The position numbers were made by a program, and so were the translations under genes. Below, in pieces: positions 55,476 through 64,000 of a DNA stretch of 64,000 nt. The stretch comes from Cladopsammia gracilis (taxonomy: Eukaryota; Cnidaria; Anthozoa; Scleractinia; Dendrophylliidae), in contig JAJGOT010000708.1 in the NCBI GenBank assembly GCA_022457155.1, positions 264,624-328,623 of the forward strand, read 5' to 3'. How positions within the stretch are numbered: position 1 is the first letter of the stretch; every line of letters begins with the position of its first letter. Under the pieces are notes generated by a model. That model was not told the origin of the DNA, searched no databases, and saw nothing but the letters and a program-made list of their open reading frames with translations.

Positions 55476-57671
55476 AAACTGAATCAAACAAGGTGTTACT
55501 ACAGCGGTACTGTAGTAAGTAAATTAGCAAGGTCGGCTGATGTCACCAATTTGCTTGGTGACCGCTCATGTTGCTTGGTAACCGTTCATCCCAGGCTGGA
55601 GCCGCCATGTTTTCGATGTGATCACAAGTCTGATTCGTTTAGTTTTTCATGCATGTAATCCTTCGGTCATCCGCTTATGTAAAGGCCAACTAAGTTGTTA
55701 TTACTTGGGCGTAGCGACCAAGTATTAAAATGCAGTTTGGTCATACACAAATGTGCAGTATTGCGCAACTCTGGGGATGGCGGGATTGTTCAAACCTTCA
55801 CCGCGGTCACACGTCCGAGGCGTTTTTCGTTTTATTTGGTGGGATTCATTTAGTATCAAGTGGAAACGTGGGCAAGGATGTATAAAATAATTAGTTTATG
55901 TAACTATCTTTTCATCTTTCCTGCTCAAAATAACGAGCTTCTTTTCGATCGTTGAAAACTGATCAAAACGCTTCGTGCTGGAGCAAAATTGTGTTGGCAA
56001 ATGGCGCCGACAGTTCTACGGTTCATAGTTTTCAAACGCTTAGAACTTTTTTTAGTAAACTTTCAAAACGTTTAGTGAGTTGACAGTGTATTGTTAATAT
56101 ATGAAACTTTTAATAAACAGTGAAAATGACAACCTTAACTTTGAAGTACTTTGGTTAACTTTTGCAAATTTCTCTCGTTTGACCGCGGTGGAGTACACCT
56201 GTTGTTTGTTTGATGCGAGGCGAACGTCACAAAGTGCGAGTTGTGTTTTCTCTGCAATATGCGTAAGGAAATTACTCAAGAAGACACTGCGAAAGTATTT
56301 GACACTCGCGATTTTTAAATTCTACGATACCTTCATGACGGAAACCCGCTAAAACAAGTTTAAACGAACATGAAGATAATTTAGACGAATACATACATTA
56401 TAGCGCTTATTTAATAAGAAGTGAACAGTGGACAGCGAAGGAAGAAATATAAGCGTGGTAGGAATCCCAATTAATTTCACTTCTTTCGGTTGTTTGCCTT
56501 TCATTAATTTTTATTTCGTGAAGTTGAAGGAACAGACTTTGTGTGCAAAAATTCACCACCGAGAGAAGATGTAAACAATGCACGCAGTGTCTTGCGAGAC
56601 GTTTCTTGCGAGTTTTGCTTCCGCTAGTGAATGATTCTCGGGCGAAAATAACCTTAAAACGATCACTTTTTCATTTAATTTTCTTTTCTGTGTTTCGGAT
56701 ACAGAGGAATAAAAACTGGATATATTTTCGTGTGTCTGATTGCGAGATGTTTTATGAAACAGCTGCGTTATGCGTTACTGGAAAGGTTTCAAATTACTTT
56801 CACATTATGCAAATTGCAACATTTTTACGTCAACTGAAAAAGATATATTTCAAAGGGCTAAATTTGTTTCTCTCCTCCTAAATTAGCACTTCTGTCATTA
56901 ACTTTGATTAAATTTATAAGTTTCATTCAAACTTTATTATAATAACGGCGGGAATACTTCCAGCAAAACTTTCAATTGGAAAAGTTGTTTTGACCTCGGG
57001 TCCGGACCAGGCAGTTACATCATGGCTTCGAAAGGCCACTTTGCGGCGACATTTGCATTCACTTCAAAACTGTCGGAAACACAGACCAGCTAGTCACAAG
57101 ATTTAGCTAAAACCGATAACAACCATCGGGAAACTCTGATATACGGCCTTTTTTTCAACGGTAAGTACAAAGTAGGTATCGATTTGTATTTTTCAGTATG
57201 TACTCGTCTTTTGACACAATGGACACGCTACTTTAATAATTTGCGTGCGATCTCGCACGCTAAGTGTACTGTGTCTTCTTGTTTCGCTTCTTTGTTAGAC
57301 TGCTCACACTATCCGAATGCTCCCTATCATCAAACCGTGTGATATAACGTGCATGCAGATTCCCAAGACAATTATTCTCCAATATGCCTAATACAACGAC
57401 GCCCAAGTATACGCTCCCACAGCGTCTTATCTTAAGAATAAAGTGTGCTCTTGTGAATAACAATAGTTTTTCTTCTCGTGGAAACTCCTTCGGATGCCAC
57501 AAGTCGTCGTGTTCGGGGGCAGCCACAATAACAACTTAGAGAAGCTTCGTACCACCGTAAAAACATTGTTGCTAGCAACAACAACTTTGTAACGAAAGCC
57601 GAACGTCCTATCGACGGATCGGATGGATAGCAAGTGGTACAAAACCTAGTTTGTAGAAAGTGCGTAAGTGT
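55476..57671. other. Gene-free stretch
   Basis: A small inverted pair TACTTGG...CCAAGTA (55705-55727) marks a common-looking repeat. A GTAAGT donor after TTCAACG (57160) and an upstream ATG-bearing patch could be a first exon, but I find no partner. Open frames at 56101-56352 and 56543-56881 have no motif. Confidence 0.4.
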
Positions 57672-57848
57672 GGACTATGAGTCCCTCCTTTTTCCTCAGG
57701 GATAATAGAGCGAGCAAAACGCGAGCGCGCGTGAAAATCACCACTCGCGAGAAAGGCGAGACGCGCGGCGGGGGTGATTTTCACGCGCGCTCGCGTTTCG
57801 CTCGCTCCACTATCCCTGAGGAAAAAGGAGGGACTACTCGTAGTCTAG
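57672..57848. mobile_element. Foldback element sharing the DIRS terminal motif
   Basis: The right 39 bases (57810-57848) equal 3416-3454 exactly, and 57673-57703 is their slightly changed inverted copy. The middle is a GC-rich inverted pair (AACGCGAGCGCGCGTGAAAA / TTTTCACGCGCGCTCGCG). Confidence 0.85.
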
Positions 57849-57883
57849 CGTAAAGTGCGTTTGGCTTAGATTCAGCACTCGTC

Positions 57884-58600
57884 ATGTCTCGAGAGTCAGA
57901 TCAAATTTCTGAGGAATCAAAGTCGGAAGACCTTGGCGAAGTGGTAAATCGAAATCAAAGTTAAACCGTTTAAGTCTAAAAGGTCTATATTTACAGGAAC
58001 ACTAAGGAAAACATTGTTGCTTCGAGGACAATGTAATGGATCACCAACTTGGAAGCAAGAATTTAATAAGGCTCAAGGTCTCTGGAATGAATTTACGGAT
58101 GCGTATAATGAATGAGTGAAATTGTTCAAGACGACAAGTTAGCGAATGTCAGGAAGTGATCTGGGACAAAGTTTGCGGTGAGTGGTCTAATTTCGAAAGG
58201 GATGTGAGGGATCATGAAATTAAGTATTTGGAACAAACAGTGCTGGAGTCTGGTTCTGTCAGTTCTAAGGGGTCCAAGAAGAGTAAATCAGCCAAAAGTG
58301 TCAAATCAAAATCAAGTGTGGACACTGTGCTGTCAACCAAAGTAGATAAGTATAAGCTACAACAGGAAGAAGATTTAGCTAACCTTTCTTCTGAAAGTAA
58401 GGGCGAAGGAGTAAAAGGATTCTTGCAATCTCTACCAGTAACTAGCAGTACTAGTGTGGCTAACACATCAGTTCAGTTCCAAGTATCCTCAGCGCCAGTT
58501 TTGACAACCAAATCCACACCTAAGTCCACGACATGTAGTTTGCGGGCTTCTGCTCCATCGTTCTCTCCAGGAGCTGTAACACAGTCAGTATTTACCGTTC
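57884..58600 (+). pseudogene. BEL Gag, N-terminal part
   Basis: Begins ATGTCTCGAGAGTCAG (acidic N terminus) with stops soon after. From 58156 it reads EWSNFERDVRDHEIKYLEQT, a Ser/Lys-rich segment (SKKSKSAKSVKSKSS) and a Thr/Ser-rich tail, in the style of BEL Gag. Frame breaks near 57962 and 58110. Confidence 0.6.
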
Positions 58601-59113
58601 GTCACTTTCAACATGGACTTGGCCTTCCCACTCGAGGAGAAGTATGGTGGCCTAGGTGTGCCATAGTAGAATTGTACATTATTTCTAGACTTCTTTAATG
58701 TTTTTATAATTTTCTTTAATGTATTGCATATTTTATTGTTTATTTTTTTTATTATTTTTGTTGTATATTGTTTTCAGTTTTTGATACACTATTTTTATAG
58801 TTATTATTATTCAATTTCAGTTTCAATTCAATTTCAGTTTTCAAACGAGTTTTATTTTGTTTTATTTCGTCTCAGTTTTGTTTTTCAAAAGTTTTATCTA
58901 AGTTCAAAAATGAAACTAAACTGCATCATGGCCTACGAGGGCCATAGTCCCAGTGCCATGCACGCATGTTGAGGTGCTTTCCCAAAAGGCATCGCGTGTA
59001 ATTCAAAATGGCGGAGTCGCGTATTAGGAACGCTGAATGGCAGTATGACGATGCTCTAAAAGAAGATCTGGAGAAATATGTTCGCAGAAATCTGAGAAGA
59101 AATGAAATTTATG
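58601..59113 (+). mobile_element. Insertion carrying a MAESRIRN-type leader
   Basis: AT-rich non-coding DNA leads to AAAATGGCGGAG and an open frame MAESRIRNAEWQYDDALKED then LEKYVRRNLRRNEI (59008-59112). It then joins directly to BEL Gag sequence. The leader looks like the start of an integrase- or transposase-bearing repetitive protein of cnidarians; the rest is missing. Confidence 0.4.
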
Positions 59114-59736
59114 GAGCTAACTTAGAACAAAGCACTGTGAGCAAACAACTATTTATCTCTGGACAACTTCCAAAACGTACCATGGTGACCCCTTGCAATA
59201 TCTTGTGTGAAAGAGTGCATTCAATGCTCTAGTCGACTCCAGACCACTGGAAGCAGACATCAAGTTGAATATGTTTTATCAATATGTAACGGGAAATCCA
59301 AAACAAGTTGTTGGACGCTATCTTCTGATCGGAACAGAAGATGCTTACCAGAAAGCCCGGTCCGTACTACAGGAAAGATATGGAAACTGTAATGTTGTGA
59401 GTACAATGTTGTGAGTACAGCATTTATTAACAAGTTAAAGAAATGGCCTAAGATAGGTCCCAAGGGTGCCATTGCCTTAAGAGAGTTCTTAGATCTGTTA
59501 GATAAGATCTTGGCAGCAAAGGAAACCATTCCAGGACTTTCCGTCCTAGACTATGCAAAAGAGAATTTAAGGCTATTAGCTAAACTACCTTACTACCTTG
59601 AGATTAGGTGGAGAGATGCAATTAAGCAATGGAGACTCACCCATGGTGAAGCTAGTTACCCTACCTTTCTCAAGTTTGCCGATTTCATCAGAAAAGCAGC
59701 AGAAAAGGCGAACATCCCAAGGGAAGGAAAGAAACG
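59114..59736 (+). pseudogene. BEL Gag core (DUF1759-like)
   Basis: Reads ADIKLNMFYQYVTGNPKQVV, YQKARSVLQERYGN, FINKLKKWPKIGPKGAIALR and YAKENLRLLAKLPYYLEIRW, the conserved Gag block of Pao elements. A perfect 14-bp tandem duplication (AATGTTGTGAGTAC, 59391-59418) shifts the frame within it. Confidence 0.8.
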
Positions 59737-59843
59737 AGAGCTTGCAACGATGTCTCAGAAGTTTGAATGTCTCCGCTGAAAAAGTCTGCGGAAGATGCTG
59801 ATTGGTTGAAATTTAATTTGATGATGACGTTGTCATTCTTCGT

Positions 59844-60236
59844 GTGTCGTGTTCAAGACAAAACAAACTGACGGAGAGCGGAGGAGATTGTATTCATAAA
59901 GCGTGCGAGAATTTTTCTAAATATCTGAAGTTTCCTGTGGAATTGAAACCCAAGCAATGTCAAGCAGTTAAAGCACTACTTAAAGGTAGCGATGTCCTCG
60001 CTGTTTTGCCGACAGGCTATGGCAAAAGCTTTATATTTCAACTGTTTGCTGCCGCGGCTGCAAATATTAAAAGGAGGCAGCATCAAACAGTGCTTTTGTC
60101 TGTCCGCTACGACCAGGTAGCAGAAGCCAGAAGTATTTGAATGTCTGCGGCTTCTGTTGCCGATGTATCCAATGAAGAATTAAGATCGGCGAAGTTTCAG
60201 CTTTTTTTTTGGGTCAGTCGAGAAAATTATCGACCA
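59844..60236 (+). pseudogene. RecQ-like helicase fragment
   Basis: KPKQCQAVKALLKGSDVLAV is followed by LPTGYGKSFIFQLF, a Q-like lead and Walker A motif of RecQ/DExH helicases. A TGA stop at 60138 is followed in the same frame by MSAASVADVSNEELRSAKFQ, which resembles the next helicase blocks, then a T-run shifts the frame. DEAH box and motifs III-VI are missing. Confidence 0.7.
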
Positions 60237-60279
60237 GCATTTGTGACCTCTCACGCGAATACGACACTAAGGGCTTTCC

Positions 60280-60525
60280 GTTCGAGTCGTTCCCTTGCCG
60301 TTCATCAGCCGTTCACGAACGGTAAGAGGCCGTTCGAACGGCCGTGATTAGCCGTTTAAAAAATATTCAGCCGTTCGAACGGCTGCTACTAGCCGTTCAA
60401 AAAAATCTTCAGCCGTTCGCACGGCTAGTGTTTTCCGTTGGGAAAAAATATTCAGCCGTTTGAACGGCTAATGTTAGTATCCGTTTAGATAAAAGATTTC
60501 CAGCCATTTGAACGGCTATCGAAAG
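60280..60525. repeat. Minisatellite of palindromic AGCCGTTCGAACGGCT units
   Basis: About five degenerate units of 50-60 bp, each with AGCCGTT(C/T)GAACGGCT, a 14-16-bp palindrome, and an A-rich spacer AAAAAATATTC. Confidence 0.85.
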
Positions 60526-61089
60526 AGCTCTAGTGTTTTGGCCGGTGACGTATTAGTTGATTTATTTTTGCTTTCGTTCGCTCACCACGCAATTTGCATA
60601 AGTCCGAAAGTAATTTGAAACCTTTTCAATATAAACATCTCGCTATTCAAAAGAGAAACACCTTCAGACTAGTGAAAGCAGAGAGTTTGGAAAAAACTTA
60701 ATCTTTATTTTGTCCAGCGATACTACAAAGAAAACAAAGAATTCTTAGAAGCGGACAGTTTGGCTGTCAAAAAGTGTGTTGCGTCACCAACACTATTTTT
60801 ATTTTTCATGTTTGTTACATTAACGCTCGGTTCCGGTTTGGGCTGATTGGCCAAATTCTGACAGCTCGGACAGCGGGGAGCCACGGGAAGTATTTGGGGT
60901 GGCATTCAAATTTCTGAGACATCGTTGCAAGCTCTCGCCCTCCGCTCCCCCAAACCCCAAACCCGAAACCCCGAATCCGCGCCCGAGAGCTTGCTCGCAA
61001 GCTACACTTCCACCAATTAACTGATTGTCAAGTTAGGAAAAAAATAATGCACATTTCGCCACAGTAGGATGTAAACATGTGAAAAGATC

Positions 61090-61760
61090 ATGTCAGGATC
61101 CAATCGATCAGTTCAAAAAAATCTGTGGCTATTCCCCTTCTTGATTCCATGATTATTCAAATGCAAGATCGATTTTCTGAAGAGGATCGCCACGCCTCCC
61201 ACCTGCTTTATTTAATACCGTCAATCATAGTCAATAACACCATGGAGCTATCTGATGAAACAAAAGGCACGTGGTACTGGGAGAAAGACCTTCCATTTCC
61301 CAAATCCCTTGGAAATGAGCTGCCAATATACCCGGGCAATATAGCAAACTATGTGGCAGTTAGCGGAGAAGGAACTTCCAAGCAATCTTCTACTAGCACT
61401 TGGTGCGTGTGACGAGGATGCTTTCCTAAACGTCCATCGTCATCTCCTCATTGCATGCACCCTACCAATCAGTAGTGCTGAAGCTGATCGAGCGGTTCTT
61501 TTCGCTCATGAAACATCAAGACCTGCTCCAGATCAACGATGTCTGAAGAGCGCTTCTCAGATCTCGCTGTTATTGCTATGCATTACTCTAAGAAATTCGA
61601 GAAGACGAGATATGCGGGGGCTTTGTAAAAGCTCATCCAAGAAGACTCTTTTAGGCTACATTGTTCGATTTACGAGGTATGTAGAAAAACGACAAATTAC
61701 TATCGTTCTGTTGTCCCTTTTAATCATGCATTGTTATTTTTGGTTTTCTGGTTGAGAAAT
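61090..61760 (+). pseudogene. hAT transposase C-terminal region
   Basis: One frame reads AIPLLDSMIIQMQDRFSEED and DLPFPKSLGNELP. A second reads EDAFLNVHRHLLIACTLPIS then SAEADRA, the hAT dimerisation block. A third reads RFSDLAVIAMHYSKKF. Together they match the C-terminal half of hAT transposases of the zinc-finger-MYM/52-kDa-repressor style. Three frames are needed, so it is dead. Confidence 0.75.
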
Positions 61761-61985
61761 AAGGTAAACTCCAGATTTTATATCATACCTTCAAACCCGC
61801 TTTTCGAGTCTTAGGAATGCTGGAAATGGCGTTTTAGAGGGTAAAATCAGAAGCATTTTCCGGGGAGCATGGTCCCGGACCCCCTAGAAACTCGCGCCTG
61901 CGGCGCTCGCCATCCACGACAATGGCGTCGAAAGTTATTAAGGTGTATAACCCCCCTTTCAGGAATTCTGATTGGGAGATTCAAT
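61761..61985. other. hAT 3' flank
   Basis: C-rich GCATGGTCCCGGACCCCCTA and GC-rich GCGCCTGCGGCGC are typical of the 3' region of hAT repeats here. No gene. Confidence 0.4.
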
Positions 61986-61989
61986 AAAG

Positions 61990-62330
61990 TTTTAATGTTT
62001 TAATGTTGATCTACACCCACAGTGGAAGAAGTGGCGACAAGAAATCGTAGAGTTGGATAAACTAGAGATACGGCGATGTTTCAAGCCAAACAACTTTGGC
62101 CAAGTGAAAGCTGTGGAGATGCACTACTTTTTAGACGCTTCAGTGGAGGGTTACGGTCAATGCTCTTATCTGAGATTGATTAACGAACATGACCAAGTTC
62201 ATTGCTCTTTCGTTGTGGGTAAAGCACGGGTAGCACCTCTAAAGCACAAGGCTATCCCAAGGTTGGAATTAGCTGCTGCTACCACCCCAGCAAGAATGAG
62301 TGAATTCGTGAGAAATGAGTAAGAGTACCC
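61990..62330 (+). pseudogene. BEL RT-end/RNase H region
   Basis: VEMHYFLDASVEGYGQCSYL then VGKARVAPLKHKAIPRLELA match the Pao RNase H start (Asp in FLDAS, Glu in RLELAA). It stops at 62323. Confidence 0.8.
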
Positions 62331-63150
62331 GGAGATTCAAGAATTATTCTGGACGGACAGCCGAGAAGTTCTCGGATATACATTAATAATAAAGCTAAAA
62401 GGCTCCACGTTTTTGTAGCTAACAGGGTACAGCAAATCCGTGATCTAACTGATCCTAACTCGTGGTTCTACGTTGACACAAACAGCAATCCCGTAGACGA
62501 AGCGTCAAGAGGAATCACAACAAAGCAGATGGTCGAAGGTTCGTGCTGGTTAACTAGTCCAAAATTTCTGCGGAAAAGCAAACGCTGTAAACCTGAAAAT
62601 GTGGAGGTGTTTCCCCTTCAAGACTCCGACCCAGAGGTGAAGAAAGCGTCCGTATTGACCACGGAAGTCAGGAATGTTGTTCCATTTCCTGATCACTTCG
62701 AGACAAGCAGATCGACTAGATGGTGTATCCAGCTGGTACCAAGCTGTGAAAGTCGTAGCCCTATGTTTACGACTGAAGTCCAAGTTTCAAAGAAGAGAAG
62801 TTAAGAAGCCCGGGAGACCAGTGACAAGGTCAAGCTCAAAAGTTGAAAATCAGTGCTAAGGTTTACACTACCAGAGCCTCAAGAGGCATAGAAGACCATA
62901 ATCAGGTGTTTGCAGTACGAACATTTCCATAAGAAAATTCAAATCCCCTGCGACACAAATGTGACTGACGGAAAGACAAACAGTGGCCAAGCCAGAAGAA
63001 GAAACCAAACGTTAAGAAAGACCAGTTCGCTGTACAAACTGGATCTGTTTGTGGACCAAGATGGTCTAATTCGTGTTGGTGGTCGCATCAGAAGAGCAGA
63101 CGTGCCGATTGATGTGAAGCATCGCAGTCATTATTCCACGAAAGGGATAT
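62331..63150 (+). pseudogene. BEL Pol linker between RNase H and integrase
   Basis: Fragments such as LFWTDSREVLGY (with the next RNase H Asp) and YKLDLFVDQDGLIRVGGRIR (pre-integrase block, 62910-63158) appear in several frames. Confidence 0.65.
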
Positions 63151-63940
63151 TTGACTGAACTGTTCATTCAACATCACCACCTGAAAGTGAACCACATGGG
63201 TCGCGGTATGACGCATAACGAGCTGCGCCAAAGTGGCTATTGGTTGATCAATGGATCATCGGGAGTGGCAAGGTTCATATCGAGTTTTGTGACATGTAGA
63301 CGACTGCGTAGACCCACACAGCATCAGAAGATAGCCTGCCTTTCTAAGGGCAGACTTGAGCCAGCACCTCCATTTTCATATTGTGCCGTTGATTACTTCG
63401 GACCTTCGTTGTCAAGGAAAAAAGGAGCGAAGTCAAACGCTATGGAGTATTGTTCACGTGCATGGCGTCAAGAAGTGTTCATCTGGAGACTGCCAATTGC
63501 AATTCACTGGATAGTTCTTCCTTTATTAATGCATTGAGTCGTTTCATGAATCGGAGAGGCGCTGTGAGGCAACTGAGGTCCGACCAGGGAACGAATTTCA
63601 TAGGTGCACGAAATGAACTGAAGACAGCATTATCCGAGATGAATCAAAATCACGTTCAAGAGTATTTGCTAAGGAATGGATGCGAGTGGATCCCATTCAA
63701 ATTGAACGTATCCCATTCTAGTCACATGGGAGGAACTTGGGAACGTATGATTCGCAGTGTACGCAATGTTCTGGAACCACTACTGTTGAAGGCTGGGAGC
63801 CAACTTGATGATGAGACTTTGCGAACACTCATGACAGCAGTCGAGTGCATTATTAACTCAAGACCTCCCAGCGTTGATTACGTATGTGATGCAGAGAGCG
63901 AAATTTTGCTATTTCGGCGGACAGTGTTCGTTAAAAGCAA
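63151..63940 (+). pseudogene. BEL integrase
   Basis: HHHLKVNHMGRGMTHNELRQ and CRRLRRPTQHQK form the H2C2 finger. FSYCAVDYFGPS has the first catalytic Asp. After a shift near an A6 run (about 63420) the next frame gives QLRSDQGTNFIGA (second Asp) and MGGTWERMIRSVR (Glu), then the DUF5641-side sequence. It continues to the window end with weakening homology. Confidence 0.85.
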
Positions 63941-64000
63941 GCTCCCGGTCATAATCATGAAAAGAAGATATTTCAGCCGGCACACTGACCCTTTCATGTT

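Larger units (their letters stand above)
59737..60938. mobile_element. TIR-bounded 1.2-kb segment with helicase fragment
   Basis: CGAGAGCTTGCAACGATGTC and on to GTTTGAATG (59735-59771) is inverted with one or two changes at 60903-60938. The segment interrupts the BEL element and contains a RecQ-like helicase piece and a minisatellite. Which transposon class it belongs to is unclear. Confidence 0.6.
57884..64000 (+). mobile_element. BEL/Pao retrotransposon, disrupted, runs off the window
   Basis: Gag-like sequence starts at ATG 57884; a conserved Gag block lies at 59230-59735, RNase H at 61990-62330 and integrase at 63151-63940. Order and motifs fit BEL/Pao. RT is missing, replaced by inserted elements at about 58600-59113 and 59737-61980. 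No LTR was recognised. Many frame breaks. Confidence 0.8.

Overview
The window looks like nuclear DNA of a cnidarian, most likely a stony coral or close relative. It is AT-rich, and its genes are spliced, with introns of 0.2-7 kb. It carries at least eight kinds of transposable element often seen together in anthozoans: DIRS, L1/Tx1-, RTE- and L2-type LINEs, Penelope, Ty3/gypsy, BEL/Pao and hAT, plus a tRNA-derived SINE and many foldback or MITE-like repeats. The organism call is an inference from this mix and from protein style; no diagnostic marker is present.

Only two loci look like host genes. (1) Plus strand, 20261-27596: a seven-exon gene for a roughly 740-residue protein. It has an unrecognised N-terminal region with a coiled coil and a basic patch, a conserved middle, and a C-terminal protein kinase domain using HND in place of HRD. 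Every splice junction keeps phase, but three short reading-frame breaks lie in exons 1 and 2. (2) Minus strand, 52092-40177: a six-coding-exon gene for an 818-residue protein joining a GT4-type glycosyltransferase, a nucleoside phosphorylase-like (PNP/UDP) domain and a C-terminal Death domain. Every coding intron is phase 1 and the summed coding length is exactly 819 codons. The architecture suggests an innate-immune or cell-death sensor/effector and is the most interesting object here.

Layout. 1-2.4 kb: gene-free, then a LINE 3' end. 2.9-7.7 kb: a decayed DIRS element (zinc knuckle, RT, RNase H, tyrosine recombinase). 7.8-15.2 kb: hAT-like and MITE/foldback elements, a YqaJ-like nuclease fragment, and a foldback with a LINE inserted in one arm. 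15.3-15.9 kb: remnant of a C76-like cysteine peptidase domain. 16.3-19.0 kb: 5'-truncated L1/Tx1 LINE with a long intact reading frame. 20.3-27.6 kb: kinase gene, its introns holding a DNA element, a MITE, a SINE with target duplication, a six-unit 173-bp tandem array and a hairpin. 28.4-36.4 kb: Ty3/gypsy element with an intact integrase, interrupted LTR and related fragments; one LTR holds a 1-kb DNA transposon with a small open frame. 36.4-40.2 kb: repeats. 40.2-52.8 kb: GT4-PNP-Death gene, with large foldbacks in its last introns. 52.9-55.5 kb: Penelope element with nested RTE and L2 insertions. 57.7-64.0 kb: BEL/Pao element broken by a TIR-bounded segment with a RecQ-like helicase piece and by a hAT element.

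Coordinates of spliced genes come from reading splice signals and phases by eye. Boundaries of old repeats are approximate. No database search was possible, so family assignments rest on motifs.
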